From positions 6,559,900 through 6,623,899 of the forward strand of contig JAJHZJ010000531.1 of the NCBI GenBank assembly GCA_023548195.1: a stretch of 64,000 nt of DNA, given 5' to 3'. Shown here piece after piece: positions 23,534 to 35,364 of the stretch. The stretch's first letter is position 1; each line of letters opens with the position of its first letter. This stretch comes from Bettongia penicillata ogilbyi. Lineage: Eukaryota > Chordata > Mammalia > Diprotodontia > Potoroidae. Made by a program: the position numbers and the translations under genes. Below the pieces are notes generated by a model. It had not been told where the DNA came from. It saw only the letters and a program-made list of their open reading frames with translations, and made no database searches.

Positions 23534-23841
23534 TGTTTGTCCTTCATTCTCGAAGAGGACCGTGACATCAGGGAGATGATGACATGACTTGCGCTTGACT
23601 TTGAGGGAGGGAGGGCTGTGCAGGTCACCAGCCCCACTTCTCCTCCAGAGCCATCTGAACCCAGTGACCAGATATTCATCAGGATGACTGGAGATGACTC
23701 AGGATGCAGTGGGAGACTCTGACCCTTTGAGGCTAAGGCCTTTTCAGGTTCTCACTGTGAGTGAGGTAATACCCATTAAGTGAATAGGTCTCTTTAAAAA
23801 TCCAGTCAAGCGACAGCCCCTTTAATTAAAAAAAAAAAAAT
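23534..23841 (+). repeat. Marsupial SINE family A with A-rich end
   Basis: One of the best-preserved family A copies: 'cattctcgaagaggaccgtg', 'gagatgatgacatgacttgc', 'gaccagatattcatcaggatg', 'aggccttttcaggttctcac', 'gaataggtctctttaaaa', then 13 A residues (23828-23840). Confidence 0.85.
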
Positions 23842-24480
23842 CAAACTGGGAGGGGAAGGCCCAGTTTGGAATTGGAAATGGTCCATAAACAATGGGCAAA
23901 AGGACCTCTATCCAGCCTCTGTCCATGGTGACCAGGCAAGGGTGTCTGATGGGATCTGCCTCTTCTCCACAAGAAGCAGTCTGCCACTGCCCCACTTTTG
24001 CTCCATGCCCTCTCCCTGGGCCTTTCCCCCCATCTGGGGCATACCAGGCAACCCAGCAACCCATCCCCAAACAACACCTAATTGCATCTTCCTCTCCCCG
24101 TAAAACCTCCCTTGTGCAAGGTGATACTTGCAAGTTTCAACCTGATTAGGTAAGGTCGTCTTGCTTCCTGAGCACATACCTTTGAAGAGAGTTAAGGGTT
24201 AAGTAGAACCAAGAAGATTTTAACTTCAGGGCAAAAGCCATAGGGTGGGCTGGTTGCATCCAGGTCCTCCCTTCTTCCTGCACCCCACCCACCACACCCC
24301 AACCCCCAGCTTCTCAGGGTTCCTGGTCTGAACCCTATTTATATGACAAAACATTGTTGTTTTTACCCTTTAGCCTACAATAAGAATAAATTGTCAGCCA
24401 CAAAACAGCAAGGGAACACGATACTGTTTCTCGCTTGAGCATCCACCCAAGTAATCAGCCAGATGCCACCCTGAAACCAC
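23842..24480. other. Hairpin motif and unassigned sequence
   Basis: Opens with the perfect 9-bp inverted repeat caaactggg/cccagtttg (23842-23850 and 23860-23868), which probably belongs to the 3' part of the preceding repeat. Four overlapping frames at 23822-24177 on both strands are GC-driven; none has family resemblance. The rest is C-rich, unassigned sequence. Confidence 0.45.
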
Positions 24481-24930
24481 AGAAGTCATCCAGCACCTAC
24501 TGCACGCAAGGCATCGTGCCAGGCCCTGGATACAAAGATGACTAAGTTGTATCCCCACCCTCAAGAAGCACTTAATAAGAATAATGTGCACCACTAAAAG
24601 GCAGGCCAAGAGGAATGCTGTCATCTTACTCAATAGATAGGGACTCACCAGTCAACTTCAAAGGGGTCAACTGGTGTCAACAATGCTTTCGAATATAAAT
24701 TTGAGGAAAGGAGCCCTCCTGAGTCTACAGTCCCTTCCTTCAATGGAAGAAGGAGGTATTAAAAAAAAAAACATTCAGTCAGAATACAGGCATGAATGAA
24801 TTAATGAATGAAATTAACTTATTAGGAAAAGCATTTATTAACCCCTTACTATATGCCAGTCACTGTCCTAAGTGTGGTGAATACAAACACAAGTAGGAGA
24901 CATTCTGCCCTCGCAGACTAAAAAGGAGGC
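24480..24930 (+). repeat. Two fragments of dispersed repeat family X
   Basis: At 24490-24590 'cagcacctactgcacgcaag' and 'gtgccaggccctggatacaaag'; at 24815-24925 'aaaagcatttattaacccctt', 'actatatgccagtcactgtcc', 'gaatacaaacacaagtaggag'. Both are heads of the 'tgtgccaggcactgtgct' family. Confidence 0.6.
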
Positions 24931-24939
24931 AATCCATAC

Positions 24940-25990
24940 AGAGGAGAGGCATCCATGTCAAACCCACTCCCCATATTAGGGCTGTGGGGGCTGGTCAAGG
25001 CTCATCTCCCTCCATGTGATCTCTTTTGGCGAGCTCACCTGCTCCCATGGGCTCAGTCATGCTCACTATGCACAGAACTTCCACATCTATGTATCCATCC
25101 CTGCTCTCTTCTGAGCTCCAGTCAGGCATCCCCCGCTGCTTTCTGAAAATCTCAAGCTAGATGTCCCCTAGGTACCTCAAACTCAACATACATAAAACGG
25201 AATTCACTCTTTCCCTGAAACTTTCTTCCTTTCCGAATTTCCCTATGACTGACAGTTGAGGGAACCATCATCCCTCCAAATCTGGAACCCTGGGCTCTCC
25301 TTCATTTCCTTATTTTCCCTCTTTAATGGCTCTTACCCACATGACCTCGTCTTTGTCCTCCTCCTCCTCTCCACTCTTTTAGTCACAGCACCTATTCAGT
25401 TTCTCATCTCCACTTATTGGGACTTCTCACCTGTCTCCCTACCTCACATTTTCCCCCTCTCCCGTTCATCCTCCACTCAGCCGGCCAATGCAAGTTTTCT
25501 GAAATTTGGCCACATCCATGTCACCCCCTCTGCTCCATGAGCTGCCGATGGCTTTCTGTTACCTTCAGGATAAAATAGAAAATCCTCTTTTTGACCTTTC
25601 AAGCTGGCTCTTCCATTCATCCTACACCCCGCTGCTCCCCACAGACTCTACAGCCTGGCTGCCCTGCCTCCTGGCCATCCTCCCGCACAACACTCCATCC
25701 CCAGTCTCTAGGCTTTTGCCCTGGCTGTCTGCTATGCCTGGAAAGCTCTGTCCTCTCAGCTCCACTCCTTAGTTTCTGATACTCCCTCCTGCTCACATCG
25801 CACCACCTAAAAGAATCCTTTCCCAGTCCCTCCACCCCCAGATGCTAATATACTCCCACTTCAGGTTGCCTTCCGTTGACTCGATATATATTGTTTATGC
25901 CTAGTCATTTACACATTGCCTCCCCCATTTGAACATAAACTCTGCAAATACAGGCACATATCTCCATGTCCCCCAGATATTCTCCTTATA
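24940..25990 (+). repeat. L2-type LINE fragment
   Basis: Ordered L2-type text: 'aggtacctcaaactcaacat', 'aaaacggaattcactctttc', 'ctcagccggccaatgcaag', 'gctccatgagctgccgatgg', 'ttctgttaccttcaggataaa', 'gaacataaactctgcaaata'. The many overlapping frames here are relics of it. Confidence 0.65.
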
Positions 25991-26049
25991 AAGATGAAGA
26001 AGTCAGAAGATCTGGATAGGTAAAATTACCAGCCCATACTACATAGAGT

Positions 26050-26460
26050 AAGTAAGAGAAGTGATTTTCCAAGCCAGGTCCTCTGACTCCACATCCATGG
26101 CTACACTTCATCTTCGATTTGGACTTTGGGCAGGTCTCTCTTCCCACTAAGGCCTCGGTTTTTTCATCTGTGAAAATTGGGATAATAACACCTGTCCTAT
26201 TATCTAGCTGATATGAGGGCTATGGTAAGAATCAAGTGAGAGAATGTATGTAAAGTCTTATTAAGTTATAAAAAAAGGGCTACATGAAATGTCAGTTCTT
26301 ACTGTGACTAGAAAGTACCCTGACTTCCAAGTCAGGAGACCAGGATTTCAGGCCCAGCTCTGCCACTAAGTAGCTGTGTGATTTGTCGCTTTTCTAGGCT
26401 TGTTTCCTCATGTGAAAAGAAGGTACTAGATTAGGTAAACACAGAGGTGCCTCCCAGACC
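26050..26460 (+). repeat. Two MIR-type SINE fragments in tandem
   Basis: First: 'gcctcggttttttcatctgtg', 'ttggtaagaatcaagtgaga'-like text (about 26060-26290). Second: 'ctgccactaagtagctgtgtg', 'tttctaggcttgtttcctcatg' (about 26300-26455). The second ends about 75 bases before the candidate exon acceptor. Confidence 0.6.
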
Positions 26461-26534
26461 TATTATGCTATAATGTTAATATTTCATTGAGTCATTCATT
26501 CATTTACTTATGGTGTCTCCATTTGCTGTCCTAG

Positions 26535-27112
26535 GTGAGACAGGCTCTGATGTGCCATTGACAGGATATTCTTCTCCAAGAGAAAAACTGCCTTCCTGGA
26601 AACCTGACCAAGTCAACCCCACTTCGGGTCCCCCTGAGAAGCCCCTGCTCCTCCTCCCAGCCTGTCTCCAAAGGCCATGGACACAGAACTATTCTTCCTT
26701 AGACAACAGAGGAGTCAGTACTCTGCCTTCTGCCTCGGAATACACCAAGCCTTACGATGGAAAGCCACCTGAGACCAGCCCTAAGAACAACTCCAGTCAG
26801 AGCAATCCCCTTCCTGTGAACCCTGGCTATGGTCCTGAGACCAAGGGGGAGTCAGCGAACCCCAAGCAAGACCCACCTGTGGGGCTGAAAGATGAGCTGG
26901 GAGGCCCTGCCCCCAAAGCCCTTCAGGAGAAGAGAACCCTGCTCAACATGCATGCACACTTGAGGTCAGCAGCTGCCAGGCGAGTTCAGAGCCGGCGGTC
27001 ATTCCACAGACCCAAACCCCTACGCTACCCCAAGCTACAGAAACTAGCTTCCCTCCCTCAGTCTTGTCACATCCTCCCACATTCTCTGGAGCAAGAGGAG
27101 ACACAGCTGTGA
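26535..27112 (+). CDS. Unrecognised candidate terminal exon, ends in PDZ ligand ETQL; possibly alternative SLC9A3 tail
   Basis: An open frame of 192 codons begins after a convincing acceptor (ccatttgctgtcctag, ending at 26534) and stops at TGA 27110-27112. The frame needs one base from an upstream exon, exactly what the SLC9A3 donors at 18365 and 19875 provide; joining the latter gives TTG-ETGSDVPLTGYSSP. The N-terminal two thirds are rich in Pro, Ser, Asn and Gly. Then comes an Arg-rich basic segment (SAAARRVQSRRSFHRPKPL), and the last four residues are ETQL, a class I PDZ ligand like those of apical transporters. I do not recognise the family and it is not a repeat known to me. Alternatives are the last exon of a separate gene whose upstream exons I could not find, a short single-exon frame from the ATG at 26510, or chance. 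No canonical AATAAA occurs until 29035. Confidence 0.45.
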
Positions 27113-29040
27113 TCCAAGAGGGAGCAGGGAAAAATGTCCTCAGGCATAGAAAAAGAGAGGGGCAGCAGGGGCTGAATTTGGGAAAATTAGAGCTCTCCAT
27201 TGGAAAAAAGGGAAAAACTGAAACTCTCAGGTCCACAGGTATGTTTGTTTGTCCTGCAGAGGCCTTTGTAGTTCGTGTTTAGCCTTTCCCTCATCAGCAT
27301 GAGAGGGAACACAGGATTCTTCAGGTTAAACACTTCATTGGCATCATTTGCCTGGGACTCAGAGCCAGTCCCAACTCCCTGGAAGCCTGTGCTGCATGCC
27401 CTCTGCAGGACTTGGAGGGGGAAGGAGCATCCCAACATTGGGACCACCATCATCAATGCCCAAATCCTGCCCTCTGCAGCTGTGGTTGCTGTAGATGAAC
27501 TGTGTTGGGTGCTGCTCATGGGGCATCCCTGCCCACAGGACTCATAAGCAAAATCCAGCCAATGGAGAAGGGTTTGGAGAAGGGAATGTCACAGGAGGGA
27601 AAGTAGGAATACAGTAGGGAGAGGTATCACCTTAGCTTTAGGTACAAAACACAGGTAAAGCTGTTGTCTTTAAACCACTGCTCAGCTTTTCTTTGGGATC
27701 TCAGGTCTCCTCTGGATGAGATGGATCATGTGCCTTTTCCTCCAAGGGAAACTCTTCAGACATTTTCCTACTTGTGACTGTTTTTGTCATTGAATCCTTG
27801 AAAAACTCACTTCATTTGGGGAATTTGATTCCTCATTATATAGTTGATTTCTCTCAGTGATGCTGAGATTGAGCAATAGAGAATGGCCTGATGATGAAAC
27901 AGTCAGGGTCCTCACAGCCAATTTGTTGATCCATCCAGTTGGACCAGAGACTTAATTAGACTCACCTGAGAATTCATCCATGAATAGATTCCTCCTCTGC
28001 AGTCTTCGCAAGTGTTGATTCCTCACTGTAATGAACAAGTCAGGAAAAGAGGTTGAGTTGGACCCGTGGTGTTGGTAATGGTGGAATTTAGCTCATATTC
28101 GATGAATAGTTAAATGCAAATTTGATTTTTGTTTTCATTTAAATAGTAATAGTTCTCACATCTTTCCTGTCCCTTCAATCAGAAAGCTCACCAAGCTGAA
28201 TCTGAGTGATTATCATTTTTATTGACCAATTTTGTGACCATTTATGTTCCCATGTGCTGTATATTTTCTTACTCTTTTTGCACAACTCAGTCTTATTTTC
28301 TCTGTCCCTTTTTGTTGCATTGTTTAAGTGCCACAATTTGATGACTCAGGAAGCAAAAACTCTCAAGTACTGTGGATAAAGAAGTTGACTTAGTATATAT
28401 GTTTGTAGCTTTTCAAGATCTGAAGTCTGGCTACTTTGGGGACAGGGAATCATAATGGTAGTTTGGTAGCCCATCACATCTTCTCTACTGAGCAAGAGTA
28501 GCCTTAGTCAGCCAGATCTTCCCTAGTAAATTAATTTTTTCAGACCTCAAATCAAGGAGTCATTGCAGTATATGGTTGCTAAAGATCCCCTAGTTGTCCA
28601 AAAGAGTTATTACTATGGGGCTTTCTTGCCCAACAGGTAAATTTTTTCAGAGGATTGGCCCTAGGGTCCCAACCTTTTCACCTGATTTTCCAATTCAGAC
28701 TTGTCAGGTGCACCCATGACTCCTGGCATGAGCTACCAGATTGAGTAGGCAAGACAGAGGTCACAGGGTACACTGGGGTTCTTTGGGTAGGATGCATCCC
28801 CCCCCACCCAACAAACTGTTATGTATTTCATTTGCTTCAACATAGAAAATTTTGACTTAATTATGTATCTTCATCTTTTGACATCAAAGTTCCCCACATT
28901 AGTCAACTCAAATTGAACACTGGCTCAAGTGCAGGATAGAATCCTTAGGCCTCAAGGAATTCTAATTCAGCTCCGAGTTTTGCCCCTGTGAATGCTTAGG
29001 CAGGTCCTTTGACCTCCCTATCTTGTTTTCTCCCAATAAA
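27113..29040 (+). other. Possible 3'UTR of the 26535-27112 exon, otherwise unassigned
   Basis: About 1.9 kb lacking recognised repeats, unusual in this window, and ending in AATAAA at 29035-29040. The absence of repeats and the hexamer are compatible with a long 3'UTR, but there is no direct evidence of transcription. Confidence 0.25.
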
Positions 29041-31594
29041 GTAGAAATCAGGTCTTCTTTTTCTTCACCTCCTGGCAGCATATGAAAATGACTGAACAAC
29101 TTTAATAGTTTCTGATATTGCATAATAATTGATTATCCAAACATTTACCTGCTACTGACACAAACTAGGAGAAGTAAGGGATCCAGTTTTACCTTACTAG
29201 TGTTTTAAGCTACCTGCCCTCCTCCCTGCCAGTGGACTATTCCTATTTATAATGCCACAATGAAAAGAAAGTCTAGTTATATTTCTGCGAGGGATCGCTG
29301 AACACCCCTTATGACTACTATTAGGACTGAGGCAGAAGGCCCGACTGCTTTAAGAATTTTGGCATTGGTCAGGGCCTGGGGAAGCAGCTTTCGCAGGGTG
29401 GGTCACCTGCCTGAAGTCACTGGTTTAAGATACCACCAGAATAAAGTCAGATGGCTTGTTAGCTCAGGCAGTGGGAGGGATAGTCCTGCGCAGTGGAGGG
29501 GGTGGGAGGCGGAGCAGATCTCCGTGACCTACGACATATGTCCGCCAACACAACAGCCCTACGGATGTTCTGAAGGCCATTTCTCTCCTATTCTCATGGT
29601 GCTAACGCTGCTGGTTACAAACCTTATTTTTAAAAATCAGTTCTTTTAACACATAATATCCAACAACAATCTGACTGAATGACTCTGCTCTTCTCACAAA
29701 CTGGCCGGTTCTTAGCTGATTGGACTCATTAGGTGAGTTATTTTTGTGCTGTCCAGTTGCCACATTTTTCCATGTTTTCCGAGAAGTGGAAACAACCAAA
29801 TAGTAAAGTATCTACTTTTTGCCAAAGGGAGGCTGGGATCACACCAAGAGACCTGCAGGGTGATCATTCTACGGCAGTTCAGAAATTTGCACTAAAACTC
29901 TTGGCTGAACCTCTCTTCTTTCCTCCCTTCCATACTGCTATGCGCCATGAACAGGGAGAGTCCTTAAGACAAGCTAAATGAGAACTGCTGTGCCTCATCT
30001 TAGGACATGACTTCTCAGAACACCTGGGATGATTCTTCATCCAGCTCTGGATGACTCCCTGAAAGGGCCTGGGACAAGAAAACATTAACCTTCCCTGGGT
30101 TAACATTTTGTGTTGGGTGGCCCTAGAGTAGTCCTGATGAAAGGAGGAGCAGGGACCAACGAGTGGAATCCGTGTGGCATCTTCTCCATGTAGCAAATAG
30201 GAAAGGAATATTGACCAGCTTTTACACTTAGGAAGGGTCCCGCACATTTCTGATGTTATGTCTTTTGAACATCGAGTTGTAAATGGCTCCTTGGTTCACA
30301 TCTGAGTCAGCAGAATTCAAACTTCATTGTTCTAACTTCTGTTTGGGGGAGAGATAATAAGAGATAGACTATAATAATTTAAAAATGTTTTTATAAGCAT
30401 GATATAAGCAACCGGTACTCTCAAGCTCTTTGATCAGGAAAATGAAATTGATTACTGATCACCATTGTCTTCTGATTTGTAATTCATCTTTTACCAGCAC
30501 ATGCTCTCAGAACAGTTAAAACAAAGGAAAAACTGCACTCCAGTCACAGATTACTTGAGTAGCTGAAGACTCCTTGTTTTCATACCCCATACACATTTAT
30601 TCCAATTTTAAAAAAGGAGTTGCCCTGAAGGGTGACCCTTTACTAACAGAGCGGATACCTTTTATAATTCTGTCAATGGAGGACAGTTCAGACACTGTCT
30701 GAACTGTTACATAGGCATGTAACTGTCTTGCTTTTTCCTTTTAACATATAGAGTTACTTTGATTCAGGGAACCCATATTGACTTAGCATATATACCAATG
30801 TATAATAAAGAGGGGTATTATAACGAGGAATCTCTTCTAGTGATCTTTGCATTTTATCAATGGTTCTCCATATTTCCCAACCATCTTTTCAGTTGGCAGG
30901 ACTGCAACAATGCAGAAATCAAACTATGTTTGTCACTTAAAATGCCCTAAGGTCTGGTGTTCCTCACTACCACAATCCTCTTAGATTAACCCTATGACCA
31001 ATCAGACCTGTTAAGCAGCAAGGGATCAGCTGGTTAGTTCTTCAGGACAATACCCAAAACATAATCGGACCAAGAAATGGCTGATTCTATGTTGTCCGTA
31101 AATACAGCCTCCCAGTCTGGCAATCTCCTGGGCACTCAGAGAGCAACAGTAACTGTTCCAGGCTGTTAAGGTGTCATCCGGAGAATTATCTCTCCTGTGC
31201 CCTGAAAGGTCTCCTAAGGACCTGAAAAAGTTGAACCATCTTCCAAAGTGCCTACTTAATTGCCTAGTTGCAACCTACGTGCTGGAAGGTTCCAGTGGAT
31301 GTAGCCCTTGGCCAGACAATCTAAAAACCACTTCTCTTAAAAAATGGATCATAGCACAGACAATCAGGTATCTTCAACCATCTGAACAGACAAGTTGGAC
31401 TGCAGCACAGATGACCCAATCATTTTCAGCACCATCAGCTGTTAAGATAAGAAAAAAACCTTTTTGACTGTTCTGTCCCATCCATACTCTCCTGCCTCTG
31501 GATGTCAGTCAGCAGAGCTCAGCTGTGACTTGAGAACACATTTGTCTATTGTTTTATTCATTCATTCAACACATATTTACTTGAACCTTTTGTT

Positions 31595-31598
<4 letters not shown>
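29041..31598. other. Intergenic sequence with a locally CpG-richer patch
   Basis: No exon or nameable repeat. About 29285-29590 carries roughly ten CpG dinucleotides in 300 bases, well above the surroundings. The open frame through it (29311-29649) has no family resemblance. The frame at 31171-31467 is also unrecognised. Confidence 0.4.

Positions 31599-31631
<33 letters not shown>
31599..31631 (+). repeat. (GT)n microsatellite
   Basis: Uninterrupted alternating G-T tract of 33 bases. Confidence 0.95.
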
Positions 31632-31632
<1 letters not shown>

Positions 31633-33300
31633 TTTGTCCTTTAGTGACCAGGCAGATTTTTTTTTATCTCTGCTTGTGTGAAATACAGGGGTTACCCAAC
31701 AAATTGCATAGGGAATAGAATTTCCAAATAAGAATATTTTCTGTTGAACAAGGAGACCTCATTTCATGGAAGGTGTGATATTTCTCTTCTTACATTTCAC
31801 AATCTCAAGAATTCAATAGGTTTTTAGTCTATTTACACAGTGTTATGAATCTTATTACTGTAGATATATTTGATAAATAGCACATCTCACCATTTTTATC
31901 ATTACTATAAAATGGAATGTAAAAATCTTATGAATGTATATTCCTTAGGAAAAATGTGTTATATAATTTTTATTAGGGAAGAATTTAAATTTCCTATTTA
32001 TTTAATACATACCTTTAGCCTACTTCATTGTACAAAGATAAAGTGCATAAATATAAGTAATCATTGATTCTTGGCTCTGGATATGTTGTACCCAGTTTAA
32101 TTTTGTTAACGATATTCAGTATGCTGTGATATTGATCTAATATGGTGGGAAAAAAATAGGGGGAAGAATTTCTTTGGTATTGAAATGGGAGTTGAGTTGT
32201 AAGTTGTGAAGCTGGTTGTATGGAATGTTAATTTGCAGATGTGTGATCCAATTGCAACTTCACGTGATTTTAATCACAATTATGTGCCTTAATGAGCCTT
32301 TCTCCAGATGCCTTCTGGAGGATTGGCAGGTAATTCCTATATAAGGATAGGGCTTCATTTCCATTACATGCTGTAATATTGCTTGATGAATTCTATGAAA
32401 TATATTTTCAAATCACCTTGTGATGAAAACTTTGTCTATAAATTATGATTTTGATGAAATCACATTTTCGTTATCTCAAATATAAAGAAATATATATGTA
32501 ACCACTGCTCAGACATTAAAATTAATTTATTGAAAGTTGCATTTATTTCCTTCCCCTTTTTAAAAGGGTTGTTCTTTGTAGCGAATGTGCAGCAAAAAGG
32601 TGTGGTTGGGAATGAAACTGCTTTGGTTTTCCCTGTCATGACCAGGAGACCAAAGATACAGCCTTTCAGACACAGAGAAAAAGAAATCTCCTCATTGACT
32701 GTGCAGGGGTATAGACAGACAATGCACCTGTGAACTGAAACCTGTGAAGACACAGACCCATGGGCCCCTCTAACCTGGGGGAAGCCTCCTCCAGATTACT
32801 ATGAGGGAGGTTTGTGGGTCTGCTACCTTGGGCGGTATTCATTCAAAGAACAAGAATCCCAGAAGCTCCCATCTCTTGGCAGGGTGAGGAGAGAAACATT
32901 TAACAAGATGTGGCAGCGGATTTATTCCAGAGTTTTCTTCCCATTCAGTTTCTAGGATATGGAAAAAGAAAATGCAGCTAGAACTAGTTCTGGGCAAACT
33001 TTTTGAGCTACTCCATCCCTTTTCTCCTGTCTTTCTCCTCCCTTCCTCAGTACCTGCCCTCCTAGAATCAGAATTTGAGCTAGAAGGAAAATGAGAGATC
33101 ATGTAGGCTAACCCCTCATTTTACAAAAGAGCAAACTGACTTGTCCAACATTTCACAGCAAATGAGAAGCAAAGGTGGAATTTGAACCCAGGCCTTCTAA
33201 CATCCTCGCTTGTTGTCTAATGCTAGGCTTCCACCCCAGTTCCTGCCTCAGTAGCTCATGCTGTCCTCCAGCTACTCTCCCACAGTAGACCCTGTTGTAA
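31632..33300. other. Intergenic sequence, mostly unassigned
   Basis: AT-rich until about 32700. A MIR-like fragment is suggested at about 33080-33230 ('aaactgacttgtccaacattt', 'ggaatttgaacccaggcctt'). No exon seen. Confidence 0.4.
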
Positions 33301-33304
33301 ATAG

Positions 33305-33900
33305 TCAATAATAATTGATTAAGCACCTACTTTATGCCACACACTGTGCTAAGGGTTGGGCATGCAAAGAAAGGTGAAAGAAGCTAATAAGACATATGCA
33401 GACAACTATGTACAGAAAAAGTATAGACCAAGTAGCTCAGGGGTAACCACAGAGGGCAGCACTAAAATTGAGGAAGGTCAGGAAAGGTTTTCTGTAAATG
33501 GCTGGGGCTTGAAGAAAGTTCAAGACGGCAAGAGATGGAGACAAAGAAGGATTCCAAGTATAGAGGATAGTCAGTAAGAACGCACAGACACAAGAGCAGC
33601 ATGGAGGCCAATTAACTGGGTGATAAGAGTGCATGGTGGGAAATAGGGTGGAAGAAACCATTGATTGGCTAGGGGGAAAGAACGCAGAATGAAGGGTGAC
33701 ACCCAGGTTGTGAGCCTAGCTGTCTGGGAGAATGGCAACATTCGGGGAAAGAGTATGAGTTCAGTTGTGAACATGCCAATATGAGATGTCAGCAGGGAAT
33801 ATAGTGAAAGATGTCCAAAGAAATCTGGAAATGTGAGACCAGAGGTCAGAAGAGAGGATGGGGCTGAATAAGTGAATTTGAAAAACATCAGTATAGTGAC
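33305..33900 (+). repeat. Dispersed repeat family X, long copy
   Basis: Head 'ttgattaagcacctacttta' and 'tgccacacactgtgctaagg', then 'agaaaggtgaaagaagctaa', 'gacaactatgtacagaaaaa', 'tcaggaaaggttttctgtaa', 'ggcttgaagaaagttcaaga'. Parallel order is seen at 34577, 48190 and 50765. Frames on both strands inside it are not genes. Confidence 0.6.
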
Positions 33901-33989
33901 GATAAATGAATCAATGACAGCTGGAGAGAGAACAAAGAAAAACTATAAATTTTAAAGAAAAAGTAAAATTGTAAAAGGAAGGAATGAGA

Positions 33990-34330
33990 ATTATACGGGA
34001 CACATGGCTGTTCTCCATGAGTTTGCTTCCAATGTTCCCTACACCTCAAATGACCTCTCTTCCCATCTTTGCCTATTGGATTCCTACTCATCCTTTAAAG
34101 CCCATAGGTCTTCTTCCTCCTCCATGAATCCTTTCCTTGATCAACAGGCTCCTGATGAAAAACAAGACCTAACACAGTATTTTCTTCTGTGACTCTCCAG
34201 CATTCTCATTGTGTACTATTATGTATCTTAGTTGTCTGCATGTCTTATTCCATTATTAGAGCGTAAGATCATTACAGATGGTATCTCTCTAACTTTGCAT
34301 CTTACCCAGCATCTCACACATTATACAGCA
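33990..34330 (+). repeat. L2-type LINE 3' fragment
   Basis: 'ttcctactcatcctttaaag', 'ccatgaatcctttccttgat', 'ttcttctgtgactctccagc', 'tgtcttattccattattaga' follow the L2 3' region. Confidence 0.6.
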
Positions 34331-34576
34331 CCATGTAAACTGCAGTTGTGGAAGGGATGTTTGTCACTGGACGTAGTAAAGGTTGGTGATCTCTGCACCC
34401 ACGAGGCTAAGGATGGTGGAGTGCTTGAGTTTGGAGTTGAGATAGAGCTAAAGTCAATGTAGTGTCCAAACTAATTCTGGCATGGAGATGGTAAACCCCT
34501 GGAGCAGGGGATCCACCAGGCTGCCTAAGGAGGAGCAAACTGGCCAGGGACTGGAAAGAATGCAGGTCAGTGAGTC

Positions 34577-35155
34577 AAGGAATATATATTAAGCATCCTC
34601 TATGTGCCAGAGAGGGTACAAAGTGCTGGGGATGGAAAGAAAGGTAAAAGAGAGCCAGGGTTCTCAAAGACGTCACAATTCAATGGATGAGTCAGCATGC
34701 AAAAATGTGTGGCACTAGAATTAAGAGGGATCAGGAAAGGCTTCCTATAGAAGGTGGGACTTCAGTCAGGAAGCCCGGAGGCAGAAAAGAGGTGGGAGAA
34801 CATTCTGGATATGGGGAAAAGTCAGTGAAAATAACTAAAATCAAGAGGTGAAATGTCTTGATCAAAGAACATAAAGGAGGCCAGTGGCACTGGATCACAG
34901 ATTATATGACTGGGGGATGATGGAGGGCATGGTATGGAGTGAAAAATGAAGGGGGAAAGGGTGAGGGAGGAACAGGTTATGAAGGGCTTTGAATACCAGT
35001 CATTCAGTGAGTGGATAATCATTTATGAAGGATCCACTATGTTCCAGCTAAGTGCTGGGGTTACAAATGCAGAAAAAATGACAAAGAGAGCCGCTATCCT
35101 CAAGCAGATTACAATTTAAGGAGGGGAAGAAACATACAAAATGAAGCTGAAAGGG
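34577..35155 (+). repeat. Two consecutive copies of dispersed repeat family X
   Basis: Copy 1 (34577-35000): 'tattaagcatcctctatgtg', 'aagtgctggggatggaaag', 'ggaaaggcttcctatagaag', 'aggaggccagtggcactgga', 'aggttatgaagggctttgaa'. Copy 2 (35005-35155) restarts with 'ataatcatttatgaaggatc', 'aagtgctggggttacaaatg'. Confidence 0.65.
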
Positions 35156-35364
35156 AGAGGAAAGGAACTTGACATGGGGCCAGGATGGAGCGGTCCAAAA
35201 AATTTAAAAGAGTGTAGCTGATGGGAAAGGGGAAGAAGACAGTTCTGGGCCCCCTCCTCAAACAGAGGCCCTAGGGTCCATGCCTCTGCCGTCCATTCAG
35301 AGGGCCCTAATGAGAGGTGAATGCCAGGAAGATTCAATCTTGCAGGATAATGAAGTTTCCCAAT

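Noticed and set aside
23822..24177. Four overlapping frames on both strands
   Set aside because: Higher GC removes stops in all frames. None resembles a protein and none is framed by splice sites.
29311..29649. 112-codon plus-strand open frame in the CpG-richer block
   Set aside because: No recognisable protein similarity, no splice acceptor or promoter evidence. Kept only as a compositional observation.
33356..33888. Frames on both strands
   Set aside because: They lie within dispersed repeat family X, whose copies elsewhere in the window have different stops.
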